6,133 bases of DNA from Sporosarcina sp. (GTDB taxonomy: Bacteria > Bacillota > Bacilli > Bacillales_A > Planococcaceae). The stretch spans positions 1 to 6,133 of the forward strand of contig JARIDM010000236.1 in NCBI GenBank assembly GCA_029263945.1. Direction: 5' to 3'. This document shows, piece by piece, positions 1 through 4,492 of this stretch (within the stretch, counting starts at the first letter, position 1; each line of letters begins with the position of its first letter). A program made the position numbers and the translations under genes. The notes below the pieces were generated by a model that saw only the letters and a program-made list of their open reading frames with translations, had not been told where the DNA came from and searched no databases.

Positions 1-186
1 TGGAACTAGAATTTTTTCAATCGTACCTGCAACAGGTGACGGGAGTTCTACAACTGATTTATCATTTTGGATTTCACAAATGATATCGTCCTCTTCAATT
101 TTCTGACCTTCTTCAACGAGCCATTTAATTAGTTCACCTTCGTGTATACCTTCCCCGATATCGGGTAGTCGAAATTCATAAGCCAA
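1..186 (-). CDS. pdhC: Dihydrolipoamide acetyltransferase, E2 of pyruvate dehydrogenase (N-terminal part, cut by window edge)
   Basis: E2 core subunit of the cytoplasmic pyruvate dehydrogenase complex. It takes the acetyl group from E1 on a swinging lipoyl arm and passes it to CoA. Only the first 62 residues are visible, and the reading frame runs off the left edge. They form the start of a biotinyl/lipoyl domain: LPDIGEGIHEGE near residues 7-18, then the lipoylation motif NDKSVVELPSPVAG, with the modified lysine at residue 43, the same position as in Bacillus E2. The linker, E1/E3-binding and catalytic domains lie outside. I chose the TTG start at 186-184 because a Shine-Dalgarno sequence ends 5 nt before it. 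The in-frame GTG at 195-193 lies inside that Shine-Dalgarno, and the ATG at 191-189 is out of frame. It is the third gene of the operon, 87 nt after pdhB, with a hairpin in the gap. Identity is secure; the start codon is less so. Confidence 0.96.
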   Translation of the reverse strand, partial: MAYEFRLPDIGEGIHEGELIKWLVEEGQKIEEDDIICEIQNDKSVVELPSPVAGTIEKILVP

Positions 187-191
187 TTCAT

Positions 192-203
192 TCACCCTTC
201 CTT
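192..203 (-). promoter_or_regulatory. Ribosome binding site of pdhC, decides a TTG start
   Basis: On the minus strand this reads AAGGAAGGGTGA, a long match to the 3' end of 16S rRNA. It ends 5 nt before the TTG at 186-184. The competing GTG at 195-193 is part of the site itself and so is too close to be used. Confidence 0.7.
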
Positions 204-235
204 TTTCATTTACATCTTTTCGTTTTGTGAATCAC

Positions 236-265
236 TTTTAAGTAGTGGAAGCCCCCTACTTAAAA
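236..265 (-). other. Intercistronic hairpin between pdhB and pdhC
   Basis: A perfect 10-bp inverted repeat (TTTTAAGTAG / CTACTTAAAA) is separated by 10 nt, and two further G-C pairs can form inside that loop on the minus-strand transcript. No uridine run follows (the next bases are GTGATTCAC), so it is not a typical rho-independent terminator. It lies between the pdhB stop and the pdhC ribosome binding site. By inference it may act as an RNA processing or stability element, or as a weak attenuator that sets E1:E2 ratios. Its presence is seen directly; its role is not known from sequence. Confidence 0.7.
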
Positions 266-273
266 CTAGAATA

Positions 274-1251
274 TTAGAATGTCAGTACTTTTCTAGCGGT
301 TTCTGCAATATCATTCGCATTTGGCAACCACGTTTTTTCCCCTTGTGCATATGGGTATATAGTATCTGGAGCCGTAACGCGAAGTACTGGTGCCTCTAGA
401 CTTAAAATTGCACGTTCTGTAATTTCAGAGACGACGTTCGCCGCCACACCAGCTTGTTTTTGTGCTTCTTGAACAACAATTGCGCGGTTTGTTTTTTCAA
501 CAGACCCAATAATTGTTTCAATATCCAATGGAGAAACAGTTCTTAAGTCGATTACTTCAACAGAAAAACCTTCTTTTTCAAGTTCTTCAGCCGCTTTCAA
601 ACTTTCTTGAACCATTGCGCCATATGCAAAAACAGATAAATCCGTTCCTTCACGTTTCACATCCGCTTTGCCTAAAGGAATTTCGTAAGCTTCTTCAGGA
701 ACTTCTTGTCTAAATGAACGATAGAGTTTCATGTGCTCTAAAAACACAACTGGGTTTTCAGATCGAATCGCAGAAATTAAAAGCCCTTTCGCATCGTATG
801 GTGTAGAAGGAATGACAACTGTTAAACCAGGCTGTGCAGCCATCAGTCCTTCAAGACTATCCGCATGCATTTCAGGCGTTGCAACGCCTCCGCCAAATGG
901 GGCACGGATAGTAACCGGCGCATTAAAGCGTCCAGCACTACGGAATTGCATACGTGCCAATTGTCCACTTACTGAGTCCATTACTTCATAAACAAATCCG
1001 AAGAATTGAATTTCCATAACCGGACGGAATCCTGTCAACGAAAGACCAATTGCAAGTCCTCCAATTCCAGATTCTCCAAGCGGCGTATCAAATACACGTT
1101 CTTCACCAAATTCTTTTTGCAAGCCTTCTGTTGCACGGAATACTCCGCCGTTATTACCAACGTCTTCACCGAAGACGAGGACGTTTTCATCATTTTTAAG
1201 TTCTGATTTCATCGCATCATTAATTGCTTGAATCATCGTCATTTGTGCCAT
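274..1251 (-). CDS. pdhB: Pyruvate dehydrogenase E1 component, beta subunit
   Basis: Beta subunit of the alpha2-beta2 E1 enzyme, which decarboxylates pyruvate on thiamine diphosphate and reductively acetylates the lipoyl group of E2. The 325 residues equal the length of B. subtilis PdhB. The N-terminal transketolase pyrimidine-binding domain covers roughly residues 1-180. It contains FGEDVG (27-32), TPLGESGIGG with the conserved Glu60 that activates the ThDP aminopyrimidine, and the PEMHADS loop with His129. These match Glu59 and His128 of the Geobacillus enzyme once the initiator Met is discounted. The transketolase C-terminal domain follows (about 190-325) with VIDLRTVSPLD. The ATG is 3 nt after the pdhA stop. 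Its Shine-Dalgarno AAGGAG (1269-1264) lies inside the pdhA coding end, 12 nt upstream, which points to translational coupling and equal output of the two E1 subunits. Nothing in it looks damaged. Confidence 0.98.
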   Translation of the reverse strand: MAQMTMIQAINDAMKSELKNDENVLVFGEDVGNNGGVFRATEGLQKEFGEERVFDTPLGESGIGGLAIGLSLTGFRPVMEIQFFGFVYEVMDSVSGQLARMQFRSAGRFNAPVTIRAPFGGGVATPEMHADSLEGLMAAQPGLTVVIPSTPYDAKGLLISAIRSENPVVFLEHMKLYRSFRQEVPEEAYEIPLGKADVKREGTDLSVFAYGAMVQESLKAAEELEKEGFSVEVIDLRTVSPLDIETIIGSVEKTNRAIVVQEAQKQAGVAANVVSEITERAILSLEAPVLRVTAPDTIYPYAQGEKTWLPNANDIAETARKVLTF

Positions 1252-1254
1252 CGG

Positions 1255-2370
1255 TTACTTCGACTCCTTCTCTGTATAAATATCAAATTGCTCTTTTAAG
1301 TTATACGGCATGTCGCCTTTGTACATAATCTTCATAAAGTCTGTTGCTTTTTGTTTTGGTGCTGCATCTGCTACTTTTATCGCTTCTTTAATTTCTTCAG
1401 TTGCACGTTCAATTACTTCTTCTTCTTTTTCTTCACTCCAAACACCCTTTTCAGATAGGTATTTACGGAAGCGAATAAGTGGATCACGTTTTTCCCACTC
1501 TGAATCTGTTTCTGAAGTACGGTAACGTGTCGGATCATCACCAGCCATTGTGTGTGGGCCGTAACGATACGTGTATGTTTCAATCAGTGTTGGTCCTTCA
1601 CCATTTACAGCACGTTCACGCGCGTCTCTCGTCGCTACATAAACTGCTAATGGATCCATTCCGTCTACAAGAATACTTGGAATTCCTACAGCAACACCTC
1701 TTTGTGCAAGTGTTTTACCCGCTGACTGAACGTCGCGTGGTGTAGAAATCGCATATTGGTTATTTTGGATAATGAAGATCGCTGGCGCATTATATGAACC
1801 GGCAAAGTTAATACCTTCATAGAAGTCCCCTTGAGACGTTCCACCATCACCTGTATAAGTCATTGCAACAGCTTTTTGTCCACGCTTTTGGAACCCAAGT
1901 GCAACACCGGCAGCCTGAATATATTGCGCACCAATGATAATTTGTGGTGGGAATACATTTACGCCTTCTGGAATCGCGCCCCCTTGGAAGTGTCCACGTG
2001 ACCATAAGAAAGCCATTGACAATGGAAGACCATGCCAAATCATTTGCGGTACATCACGATATCCTGGAAGGATAAAGTCTTCTTTTTCTAATGCGAACTG
2101 GGACGCAAGTTGTGATGCTTCTTGGCCAGCAGTTGGTGCATAGAATCCAAGTCGACCTTGTCGGTTAAGTGAAATCGAGCGTTGATCTAAAATACGCGTG
2201 TAAACCATTAGCGTCATTAATTCAACGAGGTCCTCATCTGACATCTTCGGATCCATTTCCTTGTTGACGATTTCGCCTTCTTCGTTTAAGATTTGAACCA
2301 TTTCAAATTTCTCTTCGATCTCCTGAAGTACTTTTACAGGATCGAACTGCTTGTCTTTTTTTGCAGCCAT
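1255..2370 (-). CDS. pdhA: Pyruvate dehydrogenase E1 component, alpha subunit
   Basis: Alpha subunit of the ThDP-dependent E1 enzyme of the pyruvate dehydrogenase complex. I set the start at the ATG at 2370, giving 371 residues beginning MAAKKDKQFD, the same length as B. subtilis PdhA. The frame is open upstream to a TTG at 2379, but the AAGGAG at 2387-2382 is only 2 nt from that TTG and 11 nt from the ATG. The ThDP/Mg motif is clear: GDGG at residues 174-177 running to the NN at 203-204. Also visible are LNRQGRLGFYAPTAGQEAS (68-86), the LPGYRDVP segment, and the active-site loop RYGPHTMAGDDPTRYR, whose histidine (about 273) aligns with the loop histidine of the Geobacillus enzyme. The C-terminus IYTEKESK also resembles the Bacillus protein. 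It is the first gene of the operon, downstream of a sigma-A promoter, with 3 nt to pdhB. Confidence 0.98.
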   Translation of the reverse strand: MAAKKDKQFDPVKVLQEIEEKFEMVQILNEEGEIVNKEMDPKMSDEDLVELMTLMVYTRILDQRSISLNRQGRLGFYAPTAGQEASQLASQFALEKEDFILPGYRDVPQMIWHGLPLSMAFLWSRGHFQGGAIPEGVNVFPPQIIIGAQYIQAAGVALGFQKRGQKAVAMTYTGDGGTSQGDFYEGINFAGSYNAPAIFIIQNNQYAISTPRDVQSAGKTLAQRGVAVGIPSILVDGMDPLAVYVATRDARERAVNGEGPTLIETYTYRYGPHTMAGDDPTRYRTSETDSEWEKRDPLIRFRKYLSEKGVWSEEKEEEVIERATEEIKEAIKVADAAPKQKATDFMKIMYKGDMPYNLKEQFDIYTEKESK

Positions 2371-2381
2371 TTTAGGCAACT

Positions 2382-2387
2382 CTCCTT
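2382..2387 (-). promoter_or_regulatory. Ribosome binding site of pdhA, decides the start
   Basis: AAGGAG on the minus strand lies 11 nt before the ATG at 2370 and only 2 nt before the in-frame TTG at 2379. This supports the shorter, 371-residue form. Confidence 0.8.
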
Positions 2388-2442
2388 TATAACTGTATTA
2401 TGAATCGATAAGTTTTCAACTAGTACAACTTCTACACTTTTT

Positions 2443-2471
2443 AGTATACTAACTTCTAGACGAACGGTCAA
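2443..2471 (-). promoter_or_regulatory. Sigma-A promoter of the pdh operon
   Basis: The -35 box TTGACC (2471-2466), a 17-bp spacer and the -10 box TATACT (2448-2443) are each one base from consensus. Transcription would start near 2436, giving a leader of about 65 nt before the pdhA ATG. The 8-mer TAGAAGTT occurs twice here, in the spacer (2458-2451) and just after the expected start (2434-2427). Confidence 0.8.
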
Positions 2472-2522
2472 ACATTGGGATTACAAGTAATAAAACAAAA
2501 TCCTAGTTGTCTGAATAATCCA

Positions 2523-2567
2523 ATTACAGGAATCTGTATTAGCACAATAAAAATTCTGTACTGTAAT
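2523..2567. repeat. Short inverted copies of ATTACAG/CTGTAAT upstream of pdhA
   Basis: Read on the plus strand, ATTACAG at 2523-2529 has an imperfect inverted partner CTGTATT at 2534-2540 and a perfect one CTGTAAT at 2561-2567. The sequence is AT-rich and there is no uridine run, so this is not a convincing terminator. It may be a protein-binding region or chance. No coding sequence of any length worth calling is present between 2372 and 2628. Confidence 0.35.
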
Positions 2568-2580
2568 AGATGTGAATTTA

Positions 2581-2598
2581 CTGTGAAACCTTACACAA
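2581..2598. promoter_or_regulatory. Candidate Rex (or Fnr-type) operator upstream of pdhA
   Basis: The plus-strand 18-mer CTGTGAAACCTTACACAA matches the Rex consensus TTGTGAA-N4-TTCACAA at 12 of 14 defined positions. It also fits the Fnr-type TGTGA-N6-TCACA with one mismatch. It lies about 110 bp upstream of the pdhA -35 box and 31 bp past the stop of the lipoprotein gene. Rex senses the NADH/NAD ratio, which would suit a gene set whose product makes NADH. The site is seen; the regulator and effect are inference. A weak second promoter (TTCACA, 16 bp, TACAGT on the minus strand) would overlap it. Confidence 0.45.
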
Positions 2599-2628
2599 CT
2601 AAGTTTTCACGATTCATCCCAGCATTTT

Positions 2629-3273
2629 CTATTCTTGACTCTTCTTGATTGTCTTAAATGCCTGTTTTTTTAAATCATTTAATGATTCCGTCACCTCATT
2701 AAACTTCTCAATAATCGCTTTTACCTCATCATTTTCTTCGTTGACTTGATCCACTTGTTTTTCCAAAATAGATAAATCTAACGCTTCCTCAAGAAGCATA
2801 TCGTATAGCGCTGTTTGACTATCTGCCAATTGCTTATAACTTTTTACAAAGGTCCCGTGGATTTTATAACGCTCATTGGCTTTTTCTTTAACTTTCTCTA
2901 GTTCAGTTTTTACTTTGTCATCTGCTTTTTCTATAACTGAATCAAGCGCGTCAACAGCTTCCACCGCTTTTTTAATTGAGGCTTCTTCTTCGTCAATATG
3001 GACAAGCCTCTCTTCAACTAACGCTTGGATTCTTGCTACTTTCTCTTGTAATTCATTTTGTTCTTCTTGTGTTAATTCCATTATTTCTGTGAACTGCTCT
3101 TGTTCAGTTTGTTCAAGTTCATTTAAATCATGCTGTCCATCACGATAGATTTTTTCCGCGTCATTCATTTCACCTAATACTTCGGTGAGCTTCTCATCAG
3201 TAGGCGAACCGAATGAGCACCCAGAAAGAAGTAACAGCCCACACAACATAAAACTTCCTATATATACTTTCAC
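2629..3273 (-). CDS. ykyA: YkyA-like cell-envelope lipoprotein
   Basis: A 214-residue secreted lipoprotein of unknown biochemical role. A lipoprotein signal peptide occupies residues 1-18, with a hydrophobic core (GSFMLCGLLLL) and the lipobox LLSGC, so Cys19 should be lipid-modified and anchored to the outer face of the membrane. The rest is highly charged, rich in Glu, Lys and Gln, with no aromatic-rich or catalytic motif. It looks helical and coiled-coil-like from about 30 to 210. The assignment rests on length, architecture and position: B. subtilis YkyA, described as a putative cell-wall-binding lipoprotein, lies in the same place upstream of pdhA. The start is GTG (3273-3271), with GGAGGG 7 nt upstream. 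It has its own promoter, is divergent from def, and shows no clear terminator before the pdh promoter, so some read-through into pdhA is possible. Confidence 0.85.
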   Translation of the reverse strand: MKVYIGSFMLCGLLLLSGCSFGSPTDEKLTEVLGEMNDAEKIYRDGQHDLNELEQTEQEQFTEIMELTQEEQNELQEKVARIQALVEERLVHIDEEEASIKKAVEAVDALDSVIEKADDKVKTELEKVKEKANERYKIHGTFVKSYKQLADSQTALYDMLLEEALDLSILEKQVDQVNEENDEVKAIIEKFNEVTESLNDLKKQAFKTIKKSQE

Positions 3274-3297
3274 AATCTATCCCTCCAATTCCCTTGA

Positions 3298-3326
3298 ATT
3301 ATAATTCCAAAACATATGGATTACAA
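3298..3326 (-). promoter_or_regulatory. Sigma-A promoter of the ykyA-like gene
   Basis: On the minus strand, the -35 box TTGTAA (3326-3321), a 17-bp spacer and a perfect -10 box TATAAT (3303-3298). Transcription would start near 3291, leaving a leader of only about 18 nt, just long enough to hold the GGAGGG ribosome binding site. Confidence 0.7.
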
Positions 3327-3353
3327 CCAAACGCTAAAAACTTTACAAGCTTC

Positions 3354-3383
3354 TTCCCATTTTATTATATTTTTGTATATACT
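3354..3383 (+). promoter_or_regulatory. Probable promoter of def (weak -35)
   Basis: The -10 box TATACT lies at 3378-3383, with TTCCCA at 3354-3359 as the best -35 at 18-bp spacing (4 of 6 bases). An alternative is TTTACA (3342-3347) with TATTAT (3363-3368), but its spacer is only 15 bp. The first choice gives a leader of about 17 nt that still contains the def ribosome binding site AAAGGGTGG. Confidence 0.4.
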
Positions 3384-3406
3384 AATTATTGAAAGGGTGG
3401 TTTTAA

Positions 3407-3964
3407 ATGATTTTAATGAAAGATATCGTCCGCGAAGGACATCCAAGTTTGCGTAAACGTGCGGACGAAGTTATCTTCCCGCTAACTGCTGAAGATTATA
3501 AATTAGGTGAAGATATTTTCACATTTCTTAAGAATAGTAACGATCCGGAAATCTCAGAGAAATATGATTTACGTGCTGGAATTGGTCTAGCTGCACCACA
3601 AGTAAATGCACCAAAAAGAATATTTGCACTGCATATTGCTGAACTAGAAGGTGATGCCATTTCATTTATTGCAGTAAATCCAAAGATCATTAGTCATTCC
3701 GTTGAAAAAACTTATTTGTCAGCAGGTGAAGGCTGTTTATCTGTTGATCGTGTTGTGGAAGGATATGTACCCCGCTATGCAAGAATTTCAATTAAAGCTT
3801 TCGACTTAGAAGGCAATGAATTTAAAATGCGTTTGAAAGGTCTTGCGGCAATCGCTTTCCAACATGAACTTGATCATTTAAATGGGATTATGTTCTACGA
3901 CCACATAAATGAAGCAAACCCATTCCCAGACATACCAAACGCTACACCTCTAGAGCGGGATTGA
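3407..3964 (+). CDS. def: Peptide deformylase, type 2 (Gram-positive)
   Basis: Cytoplasmic metalloenzyme that removes the N-formyl group from the initiator methionine of new proteins. All three family motifs are intact: motif 1 GIGLAAPQ (58-65), motif 2 EGCLS (108-112) with metal-ligand Cys110, and motif 3 HELDH (153-157), which supplies two histidine ligands and the catalytic Glu154. The 185 residues and the insertion between residues 40 and 57 (LKNSNDPEISEKYDLRAG) are typical of the longer type 2 enzymes such as B. subtilis YkrB, so this is that paralogue rather than the shorter DefA. The start ATG follows AAAGGGTGG by 6 nt. A second in-frame ATG at 3416 is possible but less well placed. 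It is monocistronic: the promoter lies in the divergent gap and a terminator overlaps the stop codon. Confidence 0.97.
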   Translation: MILMKDIVREGHPSLRKRADEVIFPLTAEDYKLGEDIFTFLKNSNDPEISEKYDLRAGIGLAAPQVNAPKRIFALHIAELEGDAISFIAVNPKIISHSVEKTYLSAGEGCLSVDRVVEGYVPRYARISIKAFDLEGNEFKMRLKGLAAIAFQHELDHLNGIMFYDHINEANPFPDIPNATPLERD

Positions 3965-3982
3965 ACTTCAGCCCGCTTTTTT
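3954..3982 (+). terminator. Rho-independent terminator of def
   Basis: AGCGGG (3954-3959) pairs with CCCGCT (3972-3977) across a 12-nt loop, and T follows to 3982 (six in a row). The left arm lies inside the last codons of def, so the stop codon is in the loop. Confidence 0.85.
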
Positions 3983-4028
3983 CAACTATAATCCGAGGCC
4001 AAGCCACGACCAAAGCTACAATTACAAC

Positions 4029-4058
4029 TTGACAGAATGTTCCGAAACGAGTTATAAT
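4029..4058 (+). promoter_or_regulatory. Consensus sigma-A promoter of the small basic ORF
   Basis: A perfect -35 box TTGACA (4029-4034) and a perfect -10 box TATAAT (4053-4058) are separated by 18 bp. Transcription should start near 4065. Box for box it is the best match in the window, which suggests strong expression of the short unit behind it. Confidence 0.85.
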
Positions 4059-4081
4059 TAGTAGTAAGGAGTGATGTGGCC

Positions 4082-4153
4082 ATGTATAAGCGCCTAAAAC
4101 GAAAAGTTTTGAGACGGCTAAATGGCATACTCGGAAAAAAGACAATTGCTTGA
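4082..4153 (+). CDS. Small basic peptide, 23 residues, unknown function
   Basis: I do not recognise this gene. It encodes 23 residues starting MYKRLKRKVLRRL and ending GKKTIA, with nine Lys/Arg and no acidic residue. If helical, Tyr2, Leu5, Val9, Leu13, Ile16 and Leu17 fall on one side and the basic residues on the others, so it resembles a cationic amphipathic helix. Such peptides may bind membranes, RNA or ribosomes; which applies here is unknown. AAGGAG (4066-4071) lies 10 nt before the ATG, and an in-frame GTG at 4076 would add two residues but is only 4 nt from it. It sits alone between its own consensus promoter and a strong terminator, giving a transcript of about 140 nt, in the interval where B. 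subtilis has ykrA. It could instead be a small RNA with an incidental ORF, or a dual-function RNA. Confidence in transcription is higher than in translation. Confidence 0.6.
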   Translation: MYKRLKRKVLRRLNGILGKKTIA

Positions 4154-4168
4154 GAATGACTCACGATT

Positions 4169-4204
4169 AAAGCCGACTGAATGATTTGGTCGGCTTTTCT
4201 TTAT
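4169..4204 (+). terminator. Rho-independent terminator of the small basic ORF
   Basis: A perfect 9-bp stem, AAAGCCGAC (4169-4177) with GTCGGCTTT (4189-4197), has an 11-nt loop and a T-rich tail TTTTCTTTATTTT. It separates the small unit from rpoY; the rpoY -35 box lies in this T-rich tail. Confidence 0.88.
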
Positions 4205-4233
4205 TTTACTCTACTGACATGCTACTATATAAA
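4205..4233 (+). promoter_or_regulatory. Probable sigma-A promoter of rpoY-rnjA
   Basis: -35 TTTACT (4205-4210), 17-bp spacer, -10 TATAAA (4228-4233). Transcription would start near 4240, giving a leader of about 40 nt that ends in the ribosome binding site AAGGAGA. The -35 is only a partial match, but no better pair lies between the terminator and rpoY. Confidence 0.55.
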
Positions 4234-4279
4234 GAATGAGATGATTTTTAATTGAACGTTAAAAGGAGAGCAAAAAAAG

Positions 4280-4489
4280 ATGATTTATAAAATTTATTAT
4301 CAAGAAAACGTGCAAGAAGTTCCTGTCCGCGAAAATACTCAATGCATGTACATTAAAGCAGAATCAGAAAAAGAAGTACGCTCAAGATTAAAGGGTCGTA
4401 ATTATAATCTTGAGTATATTCAACTACTCGAAGGAAAGCATCTTGAATTTGAGCAAGCTTCTCCACATTTCGAGCTCGAGCAGGTCTAA
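4280..4489 (+). CDS. rpoY: RNA polymerase epsilon subunit
   Basis: Small accessory subunit of RNA polymerase found in Firmicutes (YkzG in B. subtilis, DUF1447 family). It binds the core enzyme near the secondary channel side and resembles the phage inhibitor Gp2 in fold. The 69 residues match the B. subtilis length, and the family pattern is clear: MIYKIYYQE at the start, EVPVRENT (14-21), YIKAESEKEVRSRL (24-37), then NYNLEYIQLLEGKHLEFEQ. AAGGAGA sits about 10 nt before the ATG. It is the first gene of a two-gene operon with rnjA, whose ATG begins 3 nt after the rpoY stop, the arrangement seen in Bacillus. No residue looks out of place. Confidence 0.95.
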   Translation: MIYKIYYQENVQEVPVRENTQCMYIKAESEKEVRSRLKGRNYNLEYIQLLEGKHLEFEQASPHFELEQV

Positions 4490-4492
4490 CAG

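Noticed and set aside
513..2143. Open frames on the plus strand at 513-713, 731-991, 1006-1206, 1310-1525, 1479-1745 and 1934-2143, and on the minus strand at 1847-2038
   Set aside because: They lie inside pdhB and pdhA in other frames, have no convincing ribosome binding site or family motif, and the overlapped genes are full-length and well conserved.
2377..2379. TTG start for pdhA giving 374 residues
   Set aside because: Only 2 nt from the Shine-Dalgarno; the ATG at 2370 has workable spacing and gives the B. subtilis length.
2371..2628. Catabolite-repression (cre) site before pdhA
   Set aside because: I looked for TGNAANCG-type sequences. Candidates such as TGAAAACTT lack the central CG, so none is supported.
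2472..2628. Rho-independent terminator after the lipoprotein gene
   Set aside because: Only AT-rich weak inverted repeats, such as ATTAC-TT-GTAAT at 2480-2491, with no GC stem followed by a uridine run.
2876..3148. 90-codon plus-strand frame, serine-rich
   Set aside because: It is the antisense of the Glu/Lys-rich lipoprotein gene; the serine and cysteine runs are what reversed GAA/GAG-rich codons give.
3496..3690. 64-codon minus-strand frame within def
   Set aside because: Antisense shadow of an intact, motif-complete deformylase.
3983..4028. Possible element between the def terminator and the small ORF's promoter (GGCCAAGCC, 3-bp arms)
   Set aside because: Too short to distinguish from chance, and no reading frame or promoter is associated with it.
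3942..4164. Two overlapping minus-strand frames of 67 and 60 codons (3942-4145 and 3982-4164)
   Set aside because: They run antisense through the def terminator and the small basic ORF's promoter. I saw no minus-strand Shine-Dalgarno or promoter to support them, and the plus-strand signals explain the region better.
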